Shown: positions 43,503 to 51,664 of the stretch, one piece after another
Layout of the letters: each line of letters opens with the position of its first letter
Numbering within the stretch: position 1 is the stretch's first letter
Source of the DNA: Streptomyces marincola
GTDB taxonomy: Bacteria > Actinomycetota > Actinomycetes > Streptomycetales > Streptomycetaceae
DNA length: 64,000 nt
Assembly: GCF_020410765.1 (NCBI RefSeq)
Contig: NZ_CP084541.1
Coordinates: 2,227,001 to 2,291,000 of the forward strand
Direction of reading: 5' to 3'
The notes under the pieces: generated by a model
Databases searched by the model: none
Told to the model about the DNA's origin: nothing
The model's input: the letters and a program-made list of their open reading frames with translations, nothing else
Translations under genes and position numbers: made by a program

Positions 43503-45622
43503 CCGCGAGCCCCGGACTTCCCGGCCGGGACGCCGCCCCGGCGTCCCGGCCCCCCGGCGCCGCCGCCCGCCCGCTGGGGGCGACGGTGGTCCCCGAGGGC
43601 GTGCACTTCGCCGTCCACGCCCCGCACGCGGAACGGCTCTCGCTGCTGCTGCTCGACCCGGAACACGGCGAACCGCTGGCGGAGCTGCCGTTCCCCGTCC
43701 CCGACCGCCCGGGAGGACGCTGGGACCTCACGGTCCCTGGACTCGCCCCCGGGGACGCGGACTACCTGCTCGTGGGCCCCGAGGGCGACCTGCTGCTCGA
43801 CCCCCGCGCCAGGGCCCTGGCGGGCGGGGAGGAGTGGGGCGTCCGGCCGCGCTGGCGGTGCGTGGTCACCGCAGGACGGCCGCGCCGCCGCCGCCCGCCG
43901 CGTCCGGCGCTCCCGGTCGAGGACCTGGTCGTCTACGAGCTGCACGTGCGCGGCTTCACCCGCCACCCCTCGTCGGGCACCGCGCACCCGGGAACGTTCG
44001 CCGGCCTGCGCGAGAAGATCGGCCACCTGCTGCGGCTCGGGGTCAACTGCGTGGAGCTGCTGCCGATCGCCGAGTTCGACGAGACCGACAACACCTACCG
44101 GGAGCCGGGCACCGGCCGGCCGCTCGCCAACTTCTGGGGCTACGACCCGGTGGCGTGGGCGGCCCCGAAGAGCGCCTACGCCGCCCGCCCGGAGCGCGCG
44201 GGCGCCGTCCGCGAACTCCGGGACCTCGTCGACGCGTTGCACGCCGCGGGCATCGAGGTGATCCTCGACGTGGTCTTCAACCACACGGCGGAGGGGGACC
44301 ACCGCGGGCCCACCCTCTCCCTGCGCGGCCTGGACGAGGAGGGCTACTACCTGCTCGGCCCCGACGGCAGGCCGCGCAACCTGACGGCCACGGGCAACAC
44401 CGTCAACGCCAACCACCCCGCCGCCAGGGCCCTGATCCTGGACGCCCTGCGCCACTGGGTCAGGGAGTACGACGTGGACGGCTTCCGCTTCGACATGGCG
44501 GGCATCCTCACCCGGGGCGGCGACGGGACGCCGCTGGCCGACCCGCCGCTGCTGCGCGAGATCGCCGAGGACCCCGAGCTGGCCGACCGGCGGCTGATCG
44601 CCGAGGCCAACGACGCGACCGGCCTCGACCTGGTCGGCGCGTTCCCCTCCGCGACCGCCTCCCACCGGGGGCGGTGGTCGGAGTGGAACGACCGCTACCG
44701 GGACGCCGTCAGGCGGTTCCTCACCGGCCAGGACGCCGGCGCCCGCGAACTGGCGCTGCGCCTGGCCGGATCGCCCGACCTCTACGGCGCGCGCGGGGCC
44801 GGCGCCTCCGTCAACTACGTGACCAGCCACGACGGTTTCACGTTGGCGGACTGGGCCTCGTACGACCGGCCGCACAACGAGGCCAACGGCGAGGGCGGCA
44901 CGGACGGCATCGCGGTGAACCACAGCTGGAACTGCGGCTGGGAGGGCCCCACGGAACGCCCCGACGTCCTGCGCCGCCGCGCGCGGCTGGTGCACGGGGC
45001 CCTCACGTTGCTCGCGGTCAGCACCGGTGTCCCGATGGTGACCGCGGGAGACGAGTTCGGACGCACCCAGCTGGGCAACAACAATGCGTATGGCCAAGAC
45101 AACGAGACCAGCTGGGTCGACTGGACCCTTGCCGAACGGCACGTCCAGCGGCTGGAGTTCGTCCGGTGCCTGTGGGCCTTCCGACGCCGGCATCCCGCGG
45201 TCCGCCGCAGCCGTGCGCCTTCCGAGGAGCGACCGGAAGGCTGGGAGTACCCGCCGGTCAGCTGGCACGGCGAACGCCCCGGCGAACCCGACTGGTCACC
45301 GTCGTCCCGGCTGGTGGTCGGACTGTTCCACCAGGAGCCGCCCGAGGGCGAGCGCGACACCGTCCTGGTCGCCGTCAACGCGGACGAACGACCGCGCCTG
45401 GTCGCTCCGCCCCCCGCCCCGAGCGGGACGCGCTGGCACCTCTTCGTCGACACAGGTGACGAGGAGGGGCCGCTCGCGCACGAGCCGGGACACGAACCGC
45501 GCTGGTCCGGAACCGGACCGGAGGGCGGCGAGCCGTTATTACGGCTCATGGCGCATTCGACGCTCGTACTGACCGCGGTGCCCGCAGCGCAGGACGATTC
45601 CCCCGCCCCTCCCGGAATCTGA
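43499..45622 (+). CDS. GH13 glycogen-debranching / isoamylase-like enzyme (GlgX-like)
   Basis: A 707-residue enzyme. An N-terminal CBM48-like part (ATVVPEGVHFAVHAPHAERL) precedes the GH13 barrel: VVYELHVRGFTRHPSSG, DVVFNHTAEG, DGFRFDMAGI (nucleophile Asp), LIAEANDATG (acid Glu) and TSHDGFTLADW (third Asp). GDEFGRTQLGNNNAYGQDNE is the GlgX/TreX region. The acid motif reads AEAND instead of AEPWD of standard GlgX, and Met replaces Leu in RFDLA, so substrate preference may differ. It is translationally coupled to the AGE-like protein. It may debranch glycogen or act on the local pathway glycan. Confidence 0.9.
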   Translation: MTASPGLPGRDAAPASRPPGAAARPLGATVVPEGVHFAVHAPHAERLSLLLLDPEHGEPLAELPFPVPDRPGGRWDLTVPGLAPGDADYLLVGPEGDLLLDPRARALAGGEEWGVRPRWRCVVTAGRPRRRRPPRPALPVEDLVVYELHVRGFTRHPSSGTAHPGTFAGLREKIGHLLRLGVNCVELLPIAEFDETDNTYREPGTGRPLANFWGYDPVAWAAPKSAYAARPERAGAVRELRDLVDALHAAGIEVILDVVFNHTAEGDHRGPTLSLRGLDEEGYYLLGPDGRPRNLTATGNTVNANHPAARALILDALRHWVREYDVDGFRFDMAGILTRGGDGTPLADPPLLREIAEDPELADRRLIAEANDATGLDLVGAFPSATASHRGRWSEWNDRYRDAVRRFLTGQDAGARELALRLAGSPDLYGARGAGASVNYVTSHDGFTLADWASYDRPHNEANGEGGTDGIAVNHSWNCGWEGPTERPDVLRRRARLVHGALTLLAVSTGVPMVTAGDEFGRTQLGNNNAYGQDNETSWVDWTLAERHVQRLEFVRCLWAFRRRHPAVRRSRAPSEERPEGWEYPPVSWHGERPGEPDWSPSSRLVVGLFHQEPPEGERDTVLVAVNADERPRLVAPPPAPSGTRWHLFVDTGDEEGPLAHEPGHEPRWSGTGPEGGEPLLRLMAHSTLVLTAVPAAQDDSPAPPGI

Positions 45623-45682
45623 CCGGCGCTTCTTTCCGGCGATGAGGCCGTCACCGCAGACTCCACACTCAGGAGAGTAAGC

Positions 45683-46012
45683 ATGTCCTTTGAAGCATAT
45701 CTGGGTTTCACCGGCGACTCCGCCGCCGTGCACCTATCGGGCGACCTCGGGGAATCCGATGTCCCGGTACTGCGGTCGCTGATCGACCAGGCCCTCGCCA
45801 GGGGCGCGCGAAGCATCGTGCTGGAAACGGACCAGCTGCACTCCATCGTCGCGGGCGGGGCCCGCTGTCTGGCCTTCGCACAGCAACGGCTGCCCGAGCC
45901 CGGGCGCATCCTGGTCAAGGGCACACGGGAGCCGGTGCGCCGGATGCTGTCGCAAGCGGGAATGGAAAGCGCGCTCACCCTTGTGGAAGATCATGTCGCA
46001 AGAGGGGACTGA
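45683..46012 (+). CDS. STAS-domain protein without the usual phospho-acceptor Ser
   Basis: A 109-residue anti-anti-sigma-like STAS fold (LSGDLGESDVPVLRSLIDQAL, then a strand SIVLETD). At the place of the conserved D-S-x-G motif it reads V56-A57-G-G, so the phosphorylatable Ser is Ala. Such a protein could not be switched off by an RsbW-type kinase and might bind its partner all the time or serve another role. It starts 61 bases after the GlgX-like gene. No anti-sigma kinase is near. Confidence 0.8.
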   Translation: MSFEAYLGFTGDSAAVHLSGDLGESDVPVLRSLIDQALARGARSIVLETDQLHSIVAGGARCLAFAQQRLPEPGRILVKGTREPVRRMLSQAGMESALTLVEDHVARGD

Positions 46013-46079
46013 CCAAGAAAAGCAGCGCTCTCGGGGCCGACCACCCATGTATCAGGATCTTCTACCACCAGGGGGGAAC

Positions 46080-47267
46080 TTGAATACCGCTCAGATAAGT
46101 CCGGTCATGTATGGGACCGAGATGGACGCCAAGGTCAGTGCTTTCTGCCAGCAGATCTTCGATTCCATGCCACGTGTGGATCAGCGTCGTTGGGCCGAGG
46201 TGTATCTGCGGGGACTGCTTTTCCTTGAGGGCAGGAAGACGGTCAGGAAAATGGCGGAGCACCTGCTCTGCCTGCCCGTCAACCAGTCCCTTCAGCAGTT
46301 CATCAACCAGAGCCCCTGGGACTGGGTGCCCATCAGGGCGCAGCTGGCCCGCCGCCGCGCGGCGTCCTCCGCCTCACGGGCCTGGGTGGTGAGCCGGGCG
46401 ACGATCCCCAAGCGCGGATGCCACTCCGTCGGGGTCGTGCAGCAGTTCGTTCCCGAGGCGGGCCGACGCGTCAACTGCCAAGTAGGACTGGCGCTTTCGC
46501 TGTCCGACGACCGCAGCGACGTGCCGGTGGACTGGCGCCTGCTGCTGAGCGGCAAGTGGGCGGACGACGAGGACGCCAGGCAGAAGGCGAACCTGCCGGA
46601 CGAGAACAGGGGCCTGCCCGAGTGGGCCGAGATCCTGTCCATGGTCGACGAGACCTCGCGCTGGGGGGTGCCTCCCGCCCCGCTGGTCGCCGACACCGCC
46701 GATCCCCGCGGGGCCGTCGCCCTGGCAGCCGCGCTGGCCGACCGGGGCGTCGACTTCGTGCTGCGCACGGACGACTCCCTGCGCGCGCTGGCCCCCGACC
46801 CGCTGCTCGCCGAGGCGGGGACGTCCGCCGAGAACTCCGCGCGCCCCGGCCAGCGGCGCCCGCGCATGGCGGCCGACGCGCACGGTGCGGATCTCAGGAC
46901 GCGCGCCAACGCGTTCTCGTTCGTCTCCGCCCAGGTGCACCTACCCACCCGCACCGGCCACCAGTCGCGCACCGTCGTGCGTTTAGTACTGCAACGCGGA
47001 TCGAGCCACTGCCCCAGTGGCGGTACCTGGATCACCAACCTCACCCAGCGCCCACTGGACGAGGTGATGGGGCTCGCCGGCCTGGCCAACCGCGGCAGGG
47101 ACACGCTGCACCAGCTGAAGGCCGACTACGGCCTGCATGATTTCGAGGGGCGCTCCTTTCGGGGCTGGCACCACCACATGACGATGGTCTCGGTTGCCTG
47201 GGCCTTCGGTCAAGAGTTGCTGAGTGCCCATCCTGCCCTGCGGATGCCCGCTCCTGCCCTGCCCTGA
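46080..47267 (+). CDS. IS701-family transposase-derived protein, first catalytic Asp lost
   Basis: About 395 residues similar to IS701/IS4-like DDE transposases: MPRVDQRRWAEVYLRGLL, SLQQFINQSPWDWVPIR, WRLLLSGKW, and a C-terminal EGRSFRGWHHHMTMVSVAWAF. The first Asp motif, normally VVDE, reads VVSR with Ser105, while a later Asp (LVADTADP) and Glu (DFEGRSFRG) remain. Codon use is like the neighbours and no terminal repeats flank it, so it seems domesticated or inactive. The start is uncertain: TTG 46080 follows AGGGGGG; ATG 45993 would overlap the STAS gene by 20 bases. Confidence 0.8.
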   Translation: MNTAQISPVMYGTEMDAKVSAFCQQIFDSMPRVDQRRWAEVYLRGLLFLEGRKTVRKMAEHLLCLPVNQSLQQFINQSPWDWVPIRAQLARRRAASSASRAWVVSRATIPKRGCHSVGVVQQFVPEAGRRVNCQVGLALSLSDDRSDVPVDWRLLLSGKWADDEDARQKANLPDENRGLPEWAEILSMVDETSRWGVPPAPLVADTADPRGAVALAAALADRGVDFVLRTDDSLRALAPDPLLAEAGTSAENSARPGQRRPRMAADAHGADLRTRANAFSFVSAQVHLPTRTGHQSRTVVRLVLQRGSSHCPSGGTWITNLTQRPLDEVMGLAGLANRGRDTLHQLKADYGLHDFEGRSFRGWHHHMTMVSVAWAFGQELLSAHPALRMPAPALP

Positions 47268-47336
47268 ACGTCCCAGGCTCGGGATTCCTACCACTGACAG
47301 GGACGGGCTGGGACCAGGCCCCGGCGTTCATACTGT

Positions 47337-47366
47337 GCGGCCGGGGAGGACCCCCTCCCCGGCCGC
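47337..47366. terminator. Perfect 13-bp hairpin
   Basis: GCGGCCGGGGAGG (47337-47349) pairs with CCTCCCCGGCCGC (47354-47366) with a 4-base loop ACCC. It lies between the transposase-like gene and the aldo/keto reductase gene and probably ends the former. Confidence 0.7.
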
Positions 47367-47405
47367 GTGCCACCCCGACCCGACCCGAGGGACGGTCCCA
47401 CCGCC

Positions 47406-48317
47406 ATGACAGCACCCCGCACCTCCGTCCCAGAACCGCGGAGCGCACAGGCGCCCCGGCCGACGTTCGCCATCGGCGGGCGAACCCCGGTGCGCCGCCT
47501 CGGCTTCGGCGCGATGCGGCTGGCCGACGGTCCGGTGCCCCTGCCCCACCCCTCGCCCGTGTGGCGCCCCCCGGCGCACCGCGCGCACGCCCTGAACGTG
47601 CTGCGCCGCGCCGTCGAACTGGGCGTCGAACTCGTCGACACGGCCGACGCCTACAGCCTGGGCGGCAACGAGGAACTCGTCGCCGAGGCGCTGCACCCCT
47701 ACCCGGAACGGCTGCTGATCGCCACCAAGTGCGGTGTCGCGCGGCCGTCCCCCGGCGAGTGGACGCCGCTCGGCCGACCCGAGTACCTGCGCCAGCAGGC
47801 CGAACTCAGCCTGCGCAGGCTCCGCGTGGAGACGCTCGGCCTGCTCCAGCTGCACCGCATCGACCCCCAGGTGCCGCTGGCCGACCAGGTGGGCGCGCTG
47901 CGGCAGCTCCAGGAGGAGGGGAAGGTCGCGCACATCGGGCTCTCCGAGGTCTCCGTGCGGGAGATCGAGGAGGCGTCGGCCGTCGCGCCCATCGCGGCCG
48001 TGCAGAACCAGTACAACTTCGCCGACCGCCGCCACGACGACGTCGTCGACCACTGCGAGCGGCACGGCATCGCGTTCCTGCCGTTCTTCCCCATGGCGCT
48101 GGGCGACCACGCCCGCCCGGGCGGCCGGCTCGGCCGGCTCGCCGCGGAGGTCGGGGCCACCCCGGCCCAGGTGGCGCTGGCCTGGCTTCTGTACCGCTCC
48201 CCCACCGTCCTGCCCATCCCCGGCACCTCGTCCGAGCAGCACCTCGCCGAGAACATGGGGGCGTGGGACGTCAGGCTCGACGACGCGCGGCTGCGCGAGC
48301 TGGACGCGCCGGCGTAA
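47406..48317 (+). CDS. Aldo/keto reductase
   Basis: A 303-residue TIM-barrel oxidoreductase. The full tetrad is visible: Asp78, Tyr83 (DTADAYSLGG), Lys108 (ATKCG) and His150 (LLQLHRID). The NADPH-binding end has LPIPGTSSEQHLAEN. It probably reduces a carbonyl with NADPH. The 47406 ATG is preferred as the first Met before APRTSV. It converges on the XRE regulator with a perfect palindrome between them. Confidence 0.93.
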   Translation: MTAPRTSVPEPRSAQAPRPTFAIGGRTPVRRLGFGAMRLADGPVPLPHPSPVWRPPAHRAHALNVLRRAVELGVELVDTADAYSLGGNEELVAEALHPYPERLLIATKCGVARPSPGEWTPLGRPEYLRQQAELSLRRLRVETLGLLQLHRIDPQVPLADQVGALRQLQEEGKVAHIGLSEVSVREIEEASAVAPIAAVQNQYNFADRRHDDVVDHCERHGIAFLPFFPMALGDHARPGGRLGRLAAEVGATPAQVALAWLLYRSPTVLPIPGTSSEQHLAENMGAWDVRLDDARLRELDAPA

Positions 48318-48373
48318 CGGCCCCGGCCCGCCCGCACGGCCAGGGCCGGGCGCGCCCGCACCGCCGAGCGCGC

Positions 48374-48405
48374 GCCGTCGGCCCGCCCGCGGGCGGGCCG
48401 ACGGC
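48374..48405. terminator. Perfect 32-bp palindrome, bidirectional terminator
   Basis: Sixteen bases (GCCGTCGGCCCGCCCG) are followed directly by their reverse complement. It separates two convergent genes, so it should stop both. Confidence 0.8.
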
Positions 48406-48407
48406 TC

Positions 48408-49304
48408 CTACAGCGCGCCGGTCCCGCTCTGCCGGGCGGGCACCGCGACGTCCTCGGCGCTCAGGTCGGTCAGCAGCCGCAGCGCGGCCTCCGAGGGCGA
48501 GCCCGGCTCGGCCGCGAACAGCGCGAGGCGCTGCCCGTCGTCGTCCGGCAGCTGCACCACCTCGTTGGTCAGGGAGAGCGAGCCCACGACCGGGTGCCTG
48601 AAGTGGCGCACGAAGTGGGAGCAGCCGCGGATCGGGTGCGTGCTCCACAGGGACGCGAACTCCTGGCTCTTGACGCTCAGTTCGCCGATGAGCGCGGTCA
48701 GCGCCTGGTCGTCCGGGTAACGCCCGGCGACGACCCGCAGGTCGGCCACGGCGTCCCGCGCCTTGGCCTTCCAGTCGGCGTACAACTCCCGGCTGTGCGC
48801 GTCGAGGAAGACCAGCCGGGCCAGGTTCGGGCGGCTGGCCGCCCGGTCGGGCGCGGCGTAGTCCAGGTGCCCGGCCAGCAGCGCGTGGGCCGAGCGGTTC
48901 CACGCCAGGACGTCGGTGCTGCGCCCGATGGCCAGCATCGGGCTGGTGGCGGTCCGCACGAGCAGGCGCACGCCGTCCCGCAGCCGCTCGGGGCGCTGGC
49001 GGCGGGCGCCCCCGCCGCGGCCCGGCTGGCGGGCGAGGCTGATCAGGTGGTCGCGCTCGTGCTCGTCGAGGCGCAGCACCCGGGCGAGCGCGTCGAGTAC
49101 GGCGTCCGACGCGTTGACGCTCTGCCCCTGCTCCAGCCGTGTGTAATAGGCGACGCTGACCCCGGCCAGCTGCGACAGCTCCTCGCGACGCAACCCCGGT
49201 ACGCGGCGCCGCGTACCGTAGTCCGTCAACCCGACGTCCTCCGGCAGCAGTCGGGACCGCCGTGACCGGAGGAACTCGCCCAACTCGGATCGCTGTGGAT
49301 GCAT
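48408..49304 (-). CDS. MmyB-like XRE transcriptional regulator
   Basis: A 298-residue protein. The N-terminal XRE helix-turn-helix spans RVPGLRREELSQLAGVSVAYYTRLEQG, and the C-terminal MmyB-like ligand domain ends with the conserved LALFAAEPGSPSEAALRLL. Members bind fatty-acid-like or other ligands and usually control a divergent neighbour. Here that is an MFS exporter at 49455; a 15-base palindrome lies in the gap. ATG 49304 is taken because the homologous region starts at HPQRSELGEFL. Confidence 0.92.
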   Translation of the reverse strand: MHPQRSELGEFLRSRRSRLLPEDVGLTDYGTRRRVPGLRREELSQLAGVSVAYYTRLEQGQSVNASDAVLDALARVLRLDEHERDHLISLARQPGRGGGARRQRPERLRDGVRLLVRTATSPMLAIGRSTDVLAWNRSAHALLAGHLDYAAPDRAASRPNLARLVFLDAHSRELYADWKAKARDAVADLRVVAGRYPDDQALTALIGELSVKSQEFASLWSTHPIRGCSHFVRHFRHPVVGSLSLTNEVVQLPDDDGQRLALFAAEPGSPSEAALRLLTDLSAEDVAVPARQSGTGAL

Positions 49305-49318
49305 GACCACAATTGTCC

Positions 49319-49333
49319 CTGACTGGCAGTCAG
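49319..49333. promoter_or_regulatory. CTGACTG-G-CAGTCAG palindrome, likely XRE operator
   Basis: A perfect 7-bp inverted repeat around one base lies 15 bases upstream of the regulator start, in the gap shared with the divergent exporter. It is a natural site for autoregulation. Confidence 0.6.
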
Positions 49334-49454
49334 AAAGCCTACCCCTGGGAATGGTACGCACCGACTGCGTAGGCTGAGGAGAGGGCTGGGTAAGCACGAA
49401 GAACAGGCGCAGGCTTCCTTATCGACTGGCAAGGACCCCTCGAAAGGCAGCGCC

Positions 49455-50975
49455 GTGACAAACAACCCGTCCCCTCCAGCGAGCGAACCGGTTGCCGACG
49501 ACACGAGCCTGGGTGCCCGCGGCTGGATGATCCTGGTCACTCTGTGCAGCGCGACGTTCGTGGTCGGCCTCGACTTCTCGATCGTCGCCGTCGCCCTGCC
49601 GGAGATCGGCAGCGCCCTGGGCTTCGCCGGCACCGGCGACCTCCAGTGGGTTGTCACCGCGTGCCTGCTTCCCACCGCGAGCCTGCTGCTGCTCTTCGGT
49701 CGGCTGTCCGACCGGATGGGGCGGCGCAACCTGTTCCTGCTCGGCCTGCTCCTGCTCGTCATCACCTCCCTGATCGCCGGCCTGGCCGCCAACCCGGGCA
49801 CCCTGGTCGCCGCCCGCGCGGGCCAGGGCATCGCCGGGGCGATGATCAGTCCCACGGCGCTCGCGCTGCTGACCACGGTCTTCCCCGAAGGGCCTCAGCG
49901 GACCAAGGCGTTGGGGGTCAACGGCGCCCTCCTGTCGCTCGGCTTCGTCGTGGGCACCATCGGCGGCGGCGTGATCACCAGCGCCTTCAACTGGCGGTGG
50001 ACGATGCTCATCATGGCCATCGTCGGCGCCGCCGTGCTGATCAGCGGCCTGGCCGTCCTGTCGGCCGACCGGGAGCGCACGCGGCGGGCTTTGGACGTGC
50101 CGGGGGCCGTGCTGGTCAGCGGTGGTCTCTTCGCCCTGGTCTACTGGGTGAGCACCGGCGCCGACAACGGCTGGGGCAGCGGGCCGACCATGGCCGCCCT
50201 GGTGCTCGCGGTGCTGCTGCTCGGCGCGTTCCTGCTGGTCGAGCGCCGGCACCCGTCGCCGCTCGTGCCGCTGTCGCTGCTCAACCGGCCCTCGATCAAG
50301 TGGGGTTGGATCGTCGGCCTGATCACCTTCGGCATGTGCGGCGGAACCACCGTGCTGCTCAGCCTCTACATGCAGGAGATCCTCGGCTGGAGCGCGCTTG
50401 AGACCGGCCTCGGCTTCCTCGCCGAGGGCCTGGGCGCCCTGGTCTCCGGCCTCATCGTCTCCCGCCTGATCGGCGCCTGGGGCGGCCCCAGGACGCTGGT
50501 GGCCGGCCTCGGCATCCAGGCCGCGGGCACCGCCGCGATGGTGGTCCTGCCCAACGAGACGAACCTGCCCCTGCTGCTGCTCACCTCGGGCGCGATGGGC
50601 TTCGGGCACGTGCTCGCCGTGGTCGCCTTCATCAACGCGATGACCTCGGGGCTGCGCGACGACGAGCAGGGCGTGGTCGGCGGCCTGGCGCAGATGCCGC
50701 AGTTCGTCGGCGCCATCGGCACCGCGGCGCTCGCCGCCATCGCCAGCAGCCGCACCGCGGCCCTGGAGTCCACCCGCTCCGCCGTCGACGCCCACCTCGG
50801 CGGCCTGCACGCGGGCATGCTCGCCGGCGGCCTGGTCTGCCTCGCCGGCGTGCTCATCACCGTACTGTTCCTGCGCCGTCCGGCCACCCCACCGGACGGG
50901 GAGTCCTCGGCGGACGCGACCGAGCCCTCACTGGGCGCCCGGGGCTCAGGCCCCGCGGAGGTCGCGGCTCGCTGA
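49455..50975 (+). CDS. MFS drug exporter, DHA2 (14-TMS) type
   Basis: A 506-residue membrane protein. It shows the DHA2 features: FVVGLDFSIVAVALPEIG (motif D1), LFGRLSDRMGRRN (motif A) and RAGQGIAGAMISPTALAL (motif B-like). About 14 hydrophobic segments are seen. The GTG at 49455 precedes TNNPSPP. It diverges from an MmyB-like repressor and so probably exports the small molecule that the repressor senses, perhaps a product of this locus. Confidence 0.93.
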   Translation: MTNNPSPPASEPVADDTSLGARGWMILVTLCSATFVVGLDFSIVAVALPEIGSALGFAGTGDLQWVVTACLLPTASLLLLFGRLSDRMGRRNLFLLGLLLLVITSLIAGLAANPGTLVAARAGQGIAGAMISPTALALLTTVFPEGPQRTKALGVNGALLSLGFVVGTIGGGVITSAFNWRWTMLIMAIVGAAVLISGLAVLSADRERTRRALDVPGAVLVSGGLFALVYWVSTGADNGWGSGPTMAALVLAVLLLGAFLLVERRHPSPLVPLSLLNRPSIKWGWIVGLITFGMCGGTTVLLSLYMQEILGWSALETGLGFLAEGLGALVSGLIVSRLIGAWGGPRTLVAGLGIQAAGTAAMVVLPNETNLPLLLLTSGAMGFGHVLAVVAFINAMTSGLRDDEQGVVGGLAQMPQFVGAIGTAALAAIASSRTAALESTRSAVDAHLGGLHAGMLAGGLVCLAGVLITVLFLRRPATPPDGESSADATEPSLGARGSGPAEVAAR

Positions 50976-50980
50976 GAACC

Positions 50981-51018
50981 ACGGCGGCTCACCCTTTCCC
51001 CCGGGGGTGGGCCGCCGT
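50981..51018. terminator. Hairpin after the MFS gene
   Basis: ACGGCGGCTCACCC (50981-50994) pairs with GGGTGGGCCGCCGT (51005-51018), one mismatch, loop of 10. It begins 6 bases after the stop. Confidence 0.7.
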
Positions 51019-51049
51019 GCTGTTCGCCTCCACGCGTCCACTCCCCCCA

Positions 51050-51075
51050 GGCCGCTGCCGCCCCCGGCAGCGGCC
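51050..51075. terminator. Second hairpin downstream of the MFS gene
   Basis: GGCCGCTGCCG (51050-51060) pairs perfectly with CGGCAGCGGCC (51065-51075) around CCCC. With the hairpin just before it this makes a tandem terminator that isolates the next operon. Confidence 0.65.
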
Positions 51076-51179
51076 TACTGCGTCAACTGTCGGTAATGCG
51101 CGCGCGCTCACTCGGAATCGTTGATGGCCGTCGCCACCCGCCCGTTCAATGGAGGCATTCCAGCGAACGGAGCACCACG

Positions 51180-51659
51180 GTGACAGATGAATTGTCCTTA
51201 CCATTCCTCGGCGCGGAGAGCACCACGCTGTCCGCATCCGCGCGCCGGGAGCGGAACGTCGTCTCGCTGCGTTCCTACTTCCGCCTCCTCCAGGAACGGG
51301 ACATCGAATCCTGGATCGAACTGTGGGCGGACGACTGCACCGTCGTCGCGCCCTATGCGGACGGCCGCATACCGCAATTGCTCAGCGGCCGGGCCGACGT
51401 CTACGCCTTCTACCGGGAAGAGGCCGACGGCTACGCGCGGTTGAGCTTTCCCGGCACCGACATCATGCCGACGCAGGACCCGGACCGCGTCGTCGTCCAC
51501 TGGTACCCGCGCGGTGAACTCACCGACGGCACGCAATACCAGAACGAGAACATCGGCATATTCGAGTTCGACGCCTACGGACGCATCCGCCGCTTCACCG
51601 AGTTCTTCAACCCCCTCGGCCTGACGGGCCGCCCCGACCCGGCCGTCGACGGGAGGTGA
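51180..51659 (+). CDS. SnoaL/NTF2-like protein (paralogue C)
   Basis: A 159-residue NTF2-like protein. The shared pattern is RNVVSLRSYFRLLQERDIESW, LWADDCTVVAPYADG, LLSGRADVYAFYRE and RFTEFFNPLGL. It is a close relative of paralogues A and B 20 kb away. GTG 51180 has GGAG 8 bases upstream. It runs into the FAD monooxygenase gene (stop and the next ribosome site overlap), so the two may act in sequence on one substrate. Confidence 0.88.
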   Translation: MTDELSLPFLGAESTTLSASARRERNVVSLRSYFRLLQERDIESWIELWADDCTVVAPYADGRIPQLLSGRADVYAFYREEADGYARLSFPGTDIMPTQDPDRVVVHWYPRGELTDGTQYQNENIGIFEFDAYGRIRRFTEFFNPLGLTGRPDPAVDGR

Positions 51660-51664
51660 GCCGC

